Below are positions 27,958 through 36,972 of a stretch of 64,000 nt of DNA, piece by piece (the stretch's first letter is position 1; each line of letters starts with the position of its first letter). The notes beneath the pieces were generated by a model, which was given only the letters and a program-made list of their open reading frames with translations, was not told the DNA's origin and did no database searches. The position numbers and the translations under genes are program-made. Origin of the DNA: Candidatus Zhuqueibacterota bacterium (GTDB lineage: Bacteria; Zhuqueibacterota; Zhuqueibacteria; Residuimicrobiales; Oceaniaggregativiventaceae); the NCBI GenBank assembly GCA_014728085.1, contig WJMF01000154.1, positions 18,462 to 82,461 on the forward strand, written 5' to 3'.

Positions 27958-29216
27958 AGAGATTATTCGTACCACTGATATTGGTCTGTCTGTTTTTTTC
28001 GTCAGGTCACTCTCAGAAAATTTTGATTCAAATGGATCTTCAGCAAACCGATCATTTAAAAGCGTATGGATTGGCATTCTGGATTTTGCAAAAGAATGTA
28101 ACTGTTGAATGGCTGTTAAACTACCGCGGAGGATCTTTTCTTGTCGATTATTATGCATTTATTGAACGGGAGTGTCGTGTTCGCGGCATTTCATTCGAAA
28201 TAACCGAGGGAGCCGCCGTACGGAAAATTTATGCCCAGATAGAACAGGAAAACATGGACTCCATTCTGCTCGAAAAAGCCCCGTCCATCGCAATTTATGC
28301 TCCCCCAAACAAACAGGCCTGGGATGATGCTGTGCTTTTAGCATTAGAATATGCCGAGATACCCTATAGCCTGCTCTGGGACGAGGAGGTACTGAATGGT
28401 GAGCTGCAGGAATATGACTGGTTGCATCTGCATCACGAAGATTTTACCGGACAATATGGAAAATTTTATGCAAATTATCGAAACACAGACTGGTATCAGG
28501 ATGAAGTGAAAAAGAACAGTGCCATGGCGCGACAAATGGGATTCCAAAAGGTTTCTGATCTTAAAAAAGCAGTAGCCCTGACCATTCGCGATTATATGGC
28601 GAGTGGCGGCTTTGTTTTTGCTATGTGTTCCGCCACAGACACCATTGATATCGCTCTGGCAGCATTAAACACCGATATCGTTGCAAGCGTATTCGATGGT
28701 GACCCGGTTTCAGGCGATGCTCAGCAGAAACTGGATTATACACAATGTCTGGCTTTTACAGATTTTAAAATTTTACCCGATCCACTGGTCTATGAATATT
28801 CTGACATTGATATACCGCCGAGCTATTCAGCTCCCCTGTTGGGTGCGGAAGCAGAGTATTTCAGCTTGTTCGAATTCTCAGCTAAATATGATCCTGTCCC
28901 GACCATGTTGACTCAGAATCATGTGTCTGTTATCAAGGGATTTATGGGGCAGACCACTGGATTTCGCAAGGAGTTGATCAAGACGAACGTTCTCATTATG
29001 GGTGAATCGGAAGGCACACAACAGGTAAAATATATTCACGGAAATTATGGCAAGGGAACCTATACGTTTCTGGGAGGCCATGATCCGGAAGATTATCAGC
29101 ATTATGTAAACGACCCCCCCACTGAGCTGGAATTGCATAAAACATCTCCTGGATACCGTTTGATATTGAATAATATCTTGTTTCCCGCTGCCCGCAAAAA
29201 AAAGTTAAAAACCTGA
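27954..29216 (+). CDS. Exported amidotransferase-like protein of unknown function
   Basis: The 420-residue protein has a signal peptide (LFVPLILVCLFFSSGHSQ) and the opening KILIQMDLQQTDHLKAYGLA followed by WLLNYRGGSF. From memory, Bacteroidota homologues with this opening are often labelled asparagine synthetase B, but I see no ATP-pyrophosphatase motif. SIAIYAPPNKQAWDDAVLLALE and the turn GGFVFAMCSATD (about 222-233) look like a class I amidotransferase-type fold with a possible nucleophile Cys. YGKGTYTFLGGHDPEDYQHYV is a conserved-looking His/Asp site. It ends the compact envelope gene run and overlaps the TPR gene by 4 bases. Confidence 0.6.
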   Translation: MKRLFVPLILVCLFFSSGHSQKILIQMDLQQTDHLKAYGLAFWILQKNVTVEWLLNYRGGSFLVDYYAFIERECRVRGISFEITEGAAVRKIYAQIEQENMDSILLEKAPSIAIYAPPNKQAWDDAVLLALEYAEIPYSLLWDEEVLNGELQEYDWLHLHHEDFTGQYGKFYANYRNTDWYQDEVKKNSAMARQMGFQKVSDLKKAVALTIRDYMASGGFVFAMCSATDTIDIALAALNTDIVASVFDGDPVSGDAQQKLDYTQCLAFTDFKILPDPLVYEYSDIDIPPSYSAPLLGAEAEYFSLFEFSAKYDPVPTMLTQNHVSVIKGFMGQTTGFRKELIKTNVLIMGESEGTQQVKYIHGNYGKGTYTFLGGHDPEDYQHYVNDPPTELELHKTSPGYRLILNNILFPAARKKKLKT

Positions 29217-29229
29217 GACAAGGAGCCAT

Positions 29230-29628
29230 ATGAAAGAATTAACCATTCATTCCAACAAAAGAGAAGAATTTATTATACTCGACCAAAAACTGCAATCCTT
29301 TATTGATGAGAGCAATGTACAGGATGGAGTGCTGACGATATTCGTTCCGCACACGACGGCAGCGGTGACCATTAATGAAAATGCGGATCCGGATGTAACT
29401 CGGGATATTATCAATCATCTTGGCAAAATGGTGCCACACCATGCCGGGTTTAGCCATAGCGAGGGAAATTCGGATGCACACATAAAATCGTCATTGCTCG
29501 GTCCTTCTCTGCAGTGTTTGGTCTCTGATGGCCGTCTGGTTTTCGGTACCTGGCAATCGGTCTATTTTTGCGAGTTCGATGGTCCCCGCAGCCGAAAGAT
29601 ATTTCTAAAACTCGTTGAAGAAAAGTGA
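29230..29628 (+). CDS. yjbQ: UPF0047/YjbQ family protein
   Basis: The 132-residue product shows the complete YjbQ pattern: GVLTIFVPHTTAAVTINENADPDVTRDI, HSEGNSDAHIKSSLLGPS and LGTWQ-type LVFGTWQSVYFCEFDGPR. YjbQ of E. coli has weak thiamine-phosphate synthase activity; the physiological role is unsettled. An AAGGAG at 29220-29225 precedes the ATG. The stop overlaps the start of the methyltransferase gene by 4 bases. Confidence 0.92.
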   Translation: MKELTIHSNKREEFIILDQKLQSFIDESNVQDGVLTIFVPHTTAAVTINENADPDVTRDIINHLGKMVPHHAGFSHSEGNSDAHIKSSLLGPSLQCLVSDGRLVFGTWQSVYFCEFDGPRSRKIFLKLVEEK

Positions 29629-30395
29629 GCGTCACACAAAAAGAAAAATTCGTTCAGCCGTATACGCATCTGGCAGAGATATATGATGATGTTATGGATC
29701 ATGTCGATTATGAAAAGTGGGCCCATTATATTGATAAAATTGCCAGATCACACAACCTTGAACGCTCTGATATGCTCGATATTTCCTGTGGTACGGGGTC
29801 GCTCTGTTTTTATCTCGAACAGCTCGGATACAACGCATTTGGAAGCGACTCAGCGGTGCTGATGCTTCGCCAGGCACGAAGACGGGCGAGACAGAAGGAA
29901 TATTGTGCGCATTTTTGGTGTGCAGACATGGTCCGCCCGAGTACAAGAAAACGGTTTAATCTCATCGTTTCGCTTTATGATAGCATGAACTATCTCCTTC
30001 ATGACGAGGAATGGCTGTCCTGTTTTAAAGTTGTAGCGAATTCTCTAAGCTCAACAGGACTATTCATTTTTGATATCAGTACGATTAAAAATTCTTTGCG
30101 ATATTTTAATGCCTTTGTTCATCAGGAAAAAATCAGGCAGGGCAAGTATAAACGGCATAGCTATTTTGATGTCAACACAAAGATACAAACGAATCTCTTT
30201 AAAATATTCTTTCATCGGATTCCCGAGCTGATTTTTATTGAAGAGCACCGGCAGCGCATCAGAACCCTGAAAGAAATATTAAAAATAATTAACCAGAGTC
30301 CCCTGGACGTTTTAGCATATTATGATGATTTTAATTTTCAAAAAGGATCAGAAGACTCGGATCGCATCCACTTTATCCTGAAAAAAACGGAATAA
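29625..30395 (+). CDS. Class I SAM-dependent methyltransferase
   Basis: The 256-residue protein starts at a GTG overlapping the yjbQ stop (GTGA). It has the class I fold: YTHLAEIYDDVMDHVDYEKWAHYI lead-in, motif I MLDISCGTGSLCFYLEQLGY, the acidic AFGSDSA loop and motif IV FNLIVSLYDSMNYLL. The substrate cannot be deduced; the lead-in resembles small-molecule methyltransferases of the UbiE/COQ5-like clan. It precedes ftsE by four bases. Confidence 0.82.
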   Translation: MSVTQKEKFVQPYTHLAEIYDDVMDHVDYEKWAHYIDKIARSHNLERSDMLDISCGTGSLCFYLEQLGYNAFGSDSAVLMLRQARRRARQKEYCAHFWCADMVRPSTRKRFNLIVSLYDSMNYLLHDEEWLSCFKVVANSLSSTGLFIFDISTIKNSLRYFNAFVHQEKIRQGKYKRHSYFDVNTKIQTNLFKIFFHRIPELIFIEEHRQRIRTLKEILKIINQSPLDVLAYYDDFNFQKGSEDSDRIHFILKKTE

Positions 30396-30399
30396 AGCC

Positions 30400-31056
30400 A
30401 TGGTGGAGTTGCAAAATGTAAGAATCACCTATCCGACCGGTGATGGTGTGTCCCGGATTACCTTCCAGGTTCCTGCGGCTGCTTTTGTTTTTTTGGTTGG
30501 CCCCAGTGGAGCGGGTAAATCGACGATATTGCGAGCGATTTACATGGATAGATTTCCGGATGAGGGTCATATTAAAGTTGGAGCGTTTAGTTCGTTATTC
30601 ATTAAAAAACGGGAAATTCCATTTTTGAGGCGACGGTTGGGAATTGTTTTTCAGGATTTTAAATTGTTTACCGACCGCGATGTGTTTGAGAATGTAGCGT
30701 TTACACTTCGGGTTATCGGCAGCAAGGAAAAAGTGATCAAAAAACGCGTGTTAAGAGTGCTGGCTGATGTTGGGCTGAGTCACAAATCAAGAAAAAATCC
30801 TGCGGAATTATCAGGCGGCGAACAACAACGCGTTTCTATTGCACGCGCAATCGTAAATGAACCTTATTTGTTGCTTGCGGATGAACCGACCGGGAATTTA
30901 GACCCGGAAACCGCTAAAGAGATCATGCGGATTCTGTTTCGAATTAATGCAAGAGGAACCACCGTCATTATGGCCACTCACAATTATGAGATGGTGAAAA
31001 ACTATCCCGGACGGGTCATACATATAAATAATGGAAGAATCGTAAATATTGGATAA
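30400..31056 (+). CDS. ftsE: Cell division ATP-binding protein FtsE
   Basis: FtsE is the ABC ATPase that, with FtsX, activates peptidoglycan hydrolases at the division site. The 218 residues carry Walker A GPSGAGKS (34-41), the Q-loop IVFQDFKLFTDRDVFENV, the signature LSGGEQQRVSIARAIV, Walker B LLLADEPTGNLDP and the switch His in MATHNYEM. The FtsE-type segment is clear. A 138-base gap without an evident gene separates it from ftsX, which is longer than usual. Confidence 0.94.
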   Translation: MVELQNVRITYPTGDGVSRITFQVPAAAFVFLVGPSGAGKSTILRAIYMDRFPDEGHIKVGAFSSLFIKKREIPFLRRRLGIVFQDFKLFTDRDVFENVAFTLRVIGSKEKVIKKRVLRVLADVGLSHKSRKNPAELSGGEQQRVSIARAIVNEPYLLLADEPTGNLDPETAKEIMRILFRINARGTTVIMATHNYEMVKNYPGRVIHINNGRIVNIG

Positions 31057-31194
31057 TCCTTTCACTGATGATGATCAGAGCTGCAAGTTATCAAAAAGAA
31101 TGGCGGTAAACAGCTTGCCAGAGGTCAGGCGACAGAGAGGGCGGATGGTGTTGTTCAGTTGCCGTTGTAAAGAGAAAACGACGGGATATTGCTC

Positions 31195-32046
31195 ATGTTA
31201 AATCTGAGATACATTATTCGTGAAACCCGGGACGGTTGGCGCCGCGGTCGGCTCTCTTTTCTGTTTTCGGTCCTGATAATGACCTTTTTGCTGATCCTGG
31301 TTGGTGTTATTGGAATTTTGTCTCTAAACACCGATCGCATCGTCGAGGTGATAAACACCAGATTTGATATTCAGGCTTTTGTCGCCAACACTCTGAATGA
31401 AAAAGAAATTTCCAGGCTGGGAACGGCGCTGCGGGCATTGCCGGGTGTTGATAGCGTCGATTTTTTTTCCAAAACAGAGGCCGCGGAGCAATTCAGCCGT
31501 GAATTTGGCGAGGATTTGTTTAATGTTGTCGGAGAAAACCCATTGCCCTCTTCTTTTTTGGTGAAATTAACGCCGGATAATCAAACGTTTGAACACATAT
31601 ACGAAATCGCCGAACAAATCCAGGCGATCGACGGCATCGAGGAAGTCGTCTACCACGAGGAAGCGCTTCGCATTTTATCCGGTTATTCGAGTATCGCAAA
31701 AACCGTTCAGGGTATTGTTCTTGTCTTCGTCATCATCGGTTCTTTGGTCATCATTTTCCATAATGTTCGATTGGCGATTATGTCTAAACAACAAATCATA
31801 GAAACGATGAAATTGGTTGGCGCCACCAGGCGCTTCATTCGTATACCCTACTACCTGCAGGGATTCGTGCAAGGTATCCTTGGCGGTATTGTTGCGTTTA
31901 TGCTCTTGTATGCCCTGGTTCGTTTTATCAACCAGCAGGTTCCGAATTTCTTATACGTTCCATTGAGCAGTTTTTTCATGGTGATTGCGCTGGGTGGATT
32001 GTTGGGGTTGTTGGCAAGCGCCATTGCTATCCGGCGGTTTTTATAA
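31195..32046 (+). CDS. ftsX: Cell division protein FtsX
   Basis: FtsX is the permease-like partner of FtsE. The 283-residue product has an N-terminal membrane segment (LFSVLIMTFLLILVGVIGIL), the extracytoplasmic ECD domain (about 50-160, with FDIQAFVANTLNEKEI and GIEEVVYHEEAL), then three membrane segments with the conserved MSKQQIIETMKLVGATRRFI loop. I choose the ATG at 31195 (GGGA eight bases upstream) over the TTG at 31189. Confidence 0.93.
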   Translation: MLNLRYIIRETRDGWRRGRLSFLFSVLIMTFLLILVGVIGILSLNTDRIVEVINTRFDIQAFVANTLNEKEISRLGTALRALPGVDSVDFFSKTEAAEQFSREFGEDLFNVVGENPLPSSFLVKLTPDNQTFEHIYEIAEQIQAIDGIEEVVYHEEALRILSGYSSIAKTVQGIVLVFVIIGSLVIIFHNVRLAIMSKQQIIETMKLVGATRRFIRIPYYLQGFVQGILGGIVAFMLLYALVRFINQQVPNFLYVPLSSFFMVIALGGLLGLLASAIAIRRFL

Positions 32047-32067
32047 AATATGGCCGGGAAATTTCTC

Positions 32068-32096
32068 TTGACAACTCGTTTGAAATTCTCTATCTT
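32068..32096 (+). promoter_or_regulatory. Sigma-70-type promoter of the hrcA-grpE-dnaJ operon
   Basis: TTGACA at 32068-32073, a 17-base spacer and TATCTT at 32091-32096 lie about 33 bases before the hrcA start. No CIRCE element (TTAGCACTC-N9-GAGTGCTAA) is visible in 32047-32129. Confidence 0.75.
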
Positions 32097-32129
32097 ACAT
32101 AGATTTTAACATAAGATATTTATTGGATC

Positions 32130-33164
32130 ATGGTACTCGAAGAATTAACAGAACGAGAAAAACAGGTTTTTTTGGCAGTTGTCGATACGTTCGTGCGTAC
32201 CGGAGAGCCGGTCGGGTCTCGGTATTTGGCCAGACACTATAAACTGGGGATCAGTCCTGCGACCATTCGAAATGTGATGACTGACTTGGAGGAGAAGGGG
32301 TTGATCACCCACCCTCACACGTCAGCCGGACGAATTCCAACAGATGTTGGTTACCGCCAGTATGTGGATGGTCTTGAAAGTGTTTTTCCGCTTACCAGCG
32401 AAGACAAGAACGCGATTGTCGAACAGTTGTCAAGGTTTTCTCAAGACGTCGACACTATTGTGGAAAAAGCGTCCCGTGTATTGAGCAATATCTCCCACCA
32501 GCTCGGCGTTGCCCTGGCACCACGCTTTCAAAAGGGCATGGTCGAGAAAATTGAACTGGTGAGGCTGGCTGAAAGCAAAATCTTGTTTATTTTGAGTATC
32601 AAAGCCGGGTTGGTCAAAACGGTGATTGTTGAAATTAACGAAGCGTTGCCTCAACATTTGCTGGAGACCACCAATCAATTGTTGAATGAGCGATTATACG
32701 GATTGACCGTGAGCGAATTGAAAAATTCGCTAAAAGAACGCTTTCGGGATGTCGATGCACAGAGTAAAATAGTGATTGATGCCCTGCAGGCACAATCCAA
32801 GAATATAACCACAGCATATACTACCGACATTTTTCACTTTGCCGGAGCTAAAAATGTATTACAGAACCCGGAATTTAGTTCGGGTAATAAAATCGGAAAA
32901 ATCATTGAATTAATAGATCGTAGAGATATTCTCGTTCGCGTCTTATCCGAACATGAATCCGAAGGCGTTTCTATCGTTATCGGCGATGAGAATCAGGAAG
33001 ATTTGATGAAAAACTGCAGCCTGATCGCAACCACATATCGCTATGAAGATGCGATCGGAACGGTTGGGGTTATCGGACCGACGCGAATGCAGTATGATAA
33101 AATCATTGCCCTTGTACACTTTATGTCGGAGACATTGGGGTATTTGATGGGCAAATCAAAATAA
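32130..33164 (+). CDS. hrcA: Heat-inducible transcription repressor HrcA
   Basis: HrcA represses class I heat-shock genes through CIRCE operators. The 344-residue protein has the N-terminal winged helix (EREKQVFLAVVDTFVRTGEPVGSRYLARHY, SPATIRNVMTDLEEKGLITHPHTSAGRIPTDVGYRQYVD) and the GAF-like C-terminal domain with the family end IGVIGPTRM-type segment VGVIGPTRMQYDKIIALVHFMSETL. It heads a hrcA-grpE-dnaJ cluster; dnaK is not in the window. Confidence 0.96.
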   Translation: MVLEELTEREKQVFLAVVDTFVRTGEPVGSRYLARHYKLGISPATIRNVMTDLEEKGLITHPHTSAGRIPTDVGYRQYVDGLESVFPLTSEDKNAIVEQLSRFSQDVDTIVEKASRVLSNISHQLGVALAPRFQKGMVEKIELVRLAESKILFILSIKAGLVKTVIVEINEALPQHLLETTNQLLNERLYGLTVSELKNSLKERFRDVDAQSKIVIDALQAQSKNITTAYTTDIFHFAGAKNVLQNPEFSSGNKIGKIIELIDRRDILVRVLSEHESEGVSIVIGDENQEDLMKNCSLIATTYRYEDAIGTVGVIGPTRMQYDKIIALVHFMSETLGYLMGKSK

Positions 33165-33180
33165 AGGATGGTGAAGCAAC

Positions 33181-33711
33181 ATGCAAGAAAAAGAAAGGGA
33201 AACATTAGAAACAGAAGGAGAAAATCAACAAGAGGAAAATCTTGTTGAAGGACAAGAAAAGATTGAAGAAGAAAACGATATATTAAAAAGAGAAAATGAA
33301 GCGCTACGGGATAAATTCATGCGGCTTGCCGCTGAATTTGATAACTTTAAAAAACGCGCTGACCGGGAAAAACAGGAGCTTATAAAGTATTCCAACGAAG
33401 ATTTGGTTACGGCGCTTTTACCGGTCATAGATGACTTTGAAAGATTTTTAGCTGCGTCACAGGAAAACAGTGATGATTCTCTGCTCGAAGGAATCGAGAT
33501 GGTATATAAGAATTTGGTCAAGATTTTGGAAGAGCAGGGGGTTAAGAAGATGGTGTCTCTTGGCCGGGATTTTGATCCCGAAAAGCACGAAGCGCTGATG
33601 ACGGCCAAAGTGAGTGATGTAGAGTCGAACAAAGTGGTTGAAGAGCATCTCGCGGGATATTACTATAAAGATAAAGTGGTTCGTCACGCCAAGGTGGTGG
33701 TGAGTGAGTAG
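33181..33711 (+). CDS. grpE: Nucleotide exchange factor GrpE
   Basis: GrpE releases ADP from DnaK. The 176 residues have the usual long acidic N-terminal helix (about 1-45), then [33 protein letters not shown] and the C-terminal beta domain [24 protein letters not shown], ending [18 protein letters not shown]. It lies 16 bases after hrcA with GGATGGTGAAG upstream, and 2 bases before dnaJ. Confidence 0.96.
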   Translation: MQEKERETLETEGENQQEENLVEGQEKIEEENDILKRENEALRDKFMRLAAEFDNFKKRADREKQELIKYSNEDLVTALLPVIDDFERFLAASQENSDDSLLEGIEMVYKNLVKILEEQGVKKMVSLGRDFDPEKHEALMTAKVSDVESNKVVEEHLAGYYYKDKVVRHAKVVVSE

Positions 33712-33713
33712 CT

Positions 33714-34838
33714 ATGATTGAACAAGATTATTATGAAATATTGGGGGTCAAAAGAGACGCTTCAGAAATGGAAATTAAAAAGGCCTATCGCAAAAAGGCC
33801 ATGGAGTATCATCCAGACCGGAACCCCGACGATGAGGCCGCCGAGGATCGTTTCAAGCAGGTCGGCGAGGCTTATTCGGTATTGTCAAACCCCCAAAAGC
33901 GGCGCCAATACGACCAGTTCGGCAAATCCGGAATGCGCGGAGCGGGAGGGTTTGGTGCCGGAACCGGCGGGTTTGATCCCTTTGATATTTTTCGCGAGGT
34001 TTTTGGCGGTGGATTCGGCGATATTTTTGGCATGGGAGGAACTTCGGGCCGCCGCAGTAGAGTTCAGCGCGGTTCGGACCTGCAGATTCGTTTGAAACTC
34101 ACCCTCGAAGAAATTGCCGAGGGTGTTTTAAAGAAAATTAAAATCAAGAGATATAACCGATGTGAAACCTGTTCAGGAAGCGGTGCGAGTCCTGGAACAG
34201 GTCACACAACCTGTTCAACCTGCCATGGACGCGGTGAGGTTGCTTATCGACAGGGATTTTTTACTGTCAGTCAAGCTTGTCCGGCCTGTAAGGGCGAAGG
34301 AAAGACGATCGAAAAGCCCTGCAACGACTGCGGGGGTGACGGCCGTATCCGGGGCGAGACAACGGTGGAAGTACAGGTTCCGCCCGGCGTTTCACAGGGC
34401 CAGTATTTAACCCTGCAAAACACCGGCAATGCCGGGCCTCGTGGGGGACCCCACGGTGATGTAATTGTCTTAATTGAAGAGTTACCGCACAAGTACTTTG
34501 AGCGACACGGTGATGATTTGATTTATACATTGCATCTTGGTTTTACCCAGATGATTCTGGGAGATGAAGTACAGGTTCCGACGTTGACCGGTAAAGCAAA
34601 AATAACGATTGCACCCGGCACCCCAAATGACAAGATTCTGCGCATGCGAGGAAAAGGCATTCCGCATCTGGATCGCGGGGGGGCAGGAGATGAACTGATA
34701 CGCGTATCTGTTTTTATACCCGCAAAAGTGGATCAGAAAGAAAAGAAACTCCTTCGAGAGTTATCACAATATGAGACCATGTATCCTCAAAAAGGCGAAA
34801 AAGGATTTTTTGAAAGGATTAAAGAGGCTTTTAGTTGA
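33714..34838 (+). CDS. dnaJ: Chaperone DnaJ
   Basis: DnaJ is the type I J-domain co-chaperone of DnaK. The 374 residues have the J domain ([29 protein letters not shown]), a Gly/Phe-rich linker, four zinc-binding CxxCxGxG motifs ([32 protein letters not shown]) and the C-terminal substrate-binding domains. The stop overlaps the next gene. Confidence 0.97.
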   Translation: MIEQDYYEILGVKRDASEMEIKKAYRKKAMEYHPDRNPDDEAAEDRFKQVGEAYSVLSNPQKRRQYDQFGKSGMRGAGGFGAGTGGFDPFDIFREVFGGGFGDIFGMGGTSGRRSRVQRGSDLQIRLKLTLEEIAEGVLKKIKIKRYNRCETCSGSGASPGTGHTTCSTCHGRGEVAYRQGFFTVSQACPACKGEGKTIEKPCNDCGGDGRIRGETTVEVQVPPGVSQGQYLTLQNTGNAGPRGGPHGDVIVLIEELPHKYFERHGDDLIYTLHLGFTQMILGDEVQVPTLTGKAKITIAPGTPNDKILRMRGKGIPHLDRGGAGDELIRVSVFIPAKVDQKEKKLLRELSQYETMYPQKGEKGFFERIKEAFS

Positions 34839-34840
34839 TC

Positions 34841-35275
34841 ATGCTCGGTTTTTCTAAACAAGAACAGCGATTGTTGTTGTTCCTGTTGTTTGCGTTTCTT
34901 GTAGGGTTGGTAGCAAAACAGATAAAGAATCAACAGGACAAAAAGCCGAAGCTGTCCTGGGAAGAACGATATTCCGCGTTTTATCAGACATTTACGGAGA
35001 AATCTCGGGCGCAAGAGAAAGCAAACGTTTTTCCTGAAACGACAGCCGGACAAAAATCCGATCTTAAGAAAGCATTGATCGGTAGGATCAACATCAATGC
35101 GGCGACCGGCGAACAATTACAGATTTTGCCGAGAATTGGTCCGTCAATGTCTCAGCGCATTATCCAATATCGGCGAGAACACGGTCCCTTCACTTCTATC
35201 GATGCTATTAAAAAAGTAAAGGGTATCGGTGATAAAACGTTTGAAAAAATTAAATCTCAAATAACCATTGATTAG
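34841..35275 (+). CDS. ComEA-like membrane-anchored helix-hairpin-helix protein
   Basis: The product of 144 residues (or 146 from a TTG at 34835 overlapping the dnaJ stop) has one N-terminal membrane segment (LLLFLLFAFLVGLVAKQ). A charged linker leads to a tandem helix-hairpin-helix domain at the C-terminus: ININAATGEQLQILPRIGPSMSQRII and AIKKVKGIGDKTFEKIKSQI. This is the layout of ComEA, the double-stranded-DNA receptor of natural transformation. HhH proteins of this type also occur outside competence. PilM-like and DprA genes in the same window favour a DNA-uptake role. Confidence 0.75.
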   Translation: MLGFSKQEQRLLLFLLFAFLVGLVAKQIKNQQDKKPKLSWEERYSAFYQTFTEKSRAQEKANVFPETTAGQKSDLKKALIGRININAATGEQLQILPRIGPSMSQRIIQYRREHGPFTSIDAIKKVKGIGDKTFEKIKSQITID

Positions 35276-35299
35276 CTAATACGTATACTAGGAGGAAAA

Positions 35300-35986
35300 A
35301 TGGCCAAGAAAGTTAAAGCGAGGGGCTCGATTATTTATAAAATTATTATTGTTGCGCTGGTTGTCGGGCTGATATGGTCGATTGAATACCCGAAATCCTT
35401 ATGGAAAAACGAAGAAAAAAATGCACAAATATGCCGAAATCATATGGAGCATATTCTTTATGCTGAATTGATCTATCTGTCCTACAGCGGTGCAGACACG
35501 TACACAGACACCCTCAAAAACGCGATTGATTTTATTAAAAACGATACCACCGGCCTTCTTCTGAAACGCTTTACCGATATTGACTCTACCCTGGCTGAAA
35601 GAATATATGACGTTCTGGAAAAAGACACCACTGCAGCGGCAATTATCGACACGCTCTATGATTATGGTTATGCCATGGATTTGGATACCACCAATGTGCT
35701 CATCCTGGATTCATTGCGGACCTATGAAAAATACAAACGGGTTATTGATTCCATGGCGTTGAATGTGCTTGATGAGCTTTTTCTCTGTCCGACGGTGCTT
35801 GATTCGTACAAAATTGTTGCTCTGGACACATCGGTTATTAAAGAACTCTATATCTACTGTCCGATTGATTCTCTGGACAGCTTGAGAGTCGCCAAGGATT
35901 TTCTGCTTAACAAAATCGGTGGATTGAGAATTTCAAATCATGGCGCTATTGAAAACGGCGACCGTTCTTGGAGTGAAGAGGATTAA
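35300..35986 (+). CDS. Membrane-anchored protein of unknown function
   Basis: The 228-residue protein has a basic N-terminus and one membrane segment (IIYKIIIVALVVGLIWSI, about 11-28); the rest should be periplasmic. It contains paired CP motifs (FLCPTVLDSYKIV and IYCPIDSLDSL) reminiscent of the cysteine-bearing ends of type II/IV pseudopilins, but I see no prepilin peptidase site. AGGAGG at 35290-35295 supports the start. It lies between the ComEA-like gene and the PilM-like gene, so an accessory role in the same pilus-like machine is the best guess. Confidence 0.55.
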   Translation: MAKKVKARGSIIYKIIIVALVVGLIWSIEYPKSLWKNEEKNAQICRNHMEHILYAELIYLSYSGADTYTDTLKNAIDFIKNDTTGLLLKRFTDIDSTLAERIYDVLEKDTTAAAIIDTLYDYGYAMDLDTTNVLILDSLRTYEKYKRVIDSMALNVLDELFLCPTVLDSYKIVALDTSVIKELYIYCPIDSLDSLRVAKDFLLNKIGGLRISNHGAIENGDRSWSEED

Positions 35987-36005
35987 ATAACAAGAGGTAA
36001 CTTGA

Positions 36006-36950
36006 ATGGCCATAGGGGATGGTGAAATCCTGCTCGGGTTGAATTTTGTCGGAAAGCGTCTTCGTGCCATCGAAGGGGAAATCCTGGGTGAACAGGTTCG
36101 GATCAAATCCGTTGCTGAATCCCGACTCGATTTGCCCTTTGATCAGCAAACAATAGAGAACGAAGATTATGTTCCAACATTTTCAAGCGCGATTAATAAA
36201 TTACTGGACGAACAATCCATTTTGGCAAATAGCGCTCATTTTGCCCTTGACCGGCGAATGGTTTTTTTAAAACGCATAACCATTGACAAGGGCTTGAATG
36301 AAGAGCAAATACGCAATCATATCGAGTGGGAAGTCGAACAATGGCTTGCTGCATCACGCGATGAATTCAACGTTATCTATGATAAGGAACGATCTGATTT
36401 TGGTCAATCCGATACCGTATTGATAGCAGCTGTTCGCAAACGTATAATCGATTATCTCAAACGAATTTTTGTTCGTACACCATTAACCTTAAAAGTTGTC
36501 GATATTGATGTTCTCGCTGCGATTCGAGGCTTGATGGGAAACCGGCCGAAACCGGATAGACTCGCAGCACTGGTAGACATCCATAAAAATCTGGATATTC
36601 TGTTGGCTAAAGACGGAAAATTTGCCTACCTTAATGAAGCCAGCGGGGAAAAAGAGGGTGACCTGGAAAATGCCGAAAAAATGGCCAACCGGATTCATGA
36701 AGAATTGTTAAAAATTTTCAAAGAGTATGCCGAAGAATTTGGTTCCCTTAATCTAGATACAATCTATCTGTCTGGTGACAAAGCAGACGTGGAAGTAATC
36801 CCCTATCTTCAACAATTACAAAAAAATGCCGATATTCGATTCGCAGATCCCTTTGAAAGAGTAGAGCTGGCGACCGGTACTGAGCTTGATCCATTAATTA
36901 AAAACAACCCGGAAAAATTTCTTATATCTGTTGGCATGATAATACATTGA
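36006..36950 (+). CDS. PilM-like actin-fold protein
   Basis: The 314-residue soluble protein resembles type IV pilus assembly protein PilM. It has an N-terminal EILLGLNFVGKRLRAIEG strand pair, FALDRRMVFLKRITIDKGLNEEQIRNHIEWEVEQWL (the PilM segment that links to the inner-membrane PilN), ADV-type VVDIDVLAAIRGLM, LAALVDIHKNLDILLAKDGK and IYLSGDKADVEVIPYLQQL. PilM sits at the cytoplasmic face and connects PilN/PilO to the motor. Motifs are diverged, so this may be a pilus-related machine rather than a standard pilus. GAGGT precedes the ATG. Confidence 0.68.
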   Translation: MAIGDGEILLGLNFVGKRLRAIEGEILGEQVRIKSVAESRLDLPFDQQTIENEDYVPTFSSAINKLLDEQSILANSAHFALDRRMVFLKRITIDKGLNEEQIRNHIEWEVEQWLAASRDEFNVIYDKERSDFGQSDTVLIAAVRKRIIDYLKRIFVRTPLTLKVVDIDVLAAIRGLMGNRPKPDRLAALVDIHKNLDILLAKDGKFAYLNEASGEKEGDLENAEKMANRIHEELLKIFKEYAEEFGSLNLDTIYLSGDKADVEVIPYLQQLQKNADIRFADPFERVELATGTELDPLIKNNPEKFLISVGMIIH

Positions 36951-36972
36951 TTGACCAAGAGTAAGGGATTAC

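Noticed and set aside
31075..31170. A 31-codon open stretch after ftsE in the ftsE frame (SELQVIKKNGGKQLARGQAT...)
   Set aside because: It is separated from ftsE by four in-frame stops, has no start codon, and its length is not unlikely by chance. It could be a decayed extension, but there is no support.
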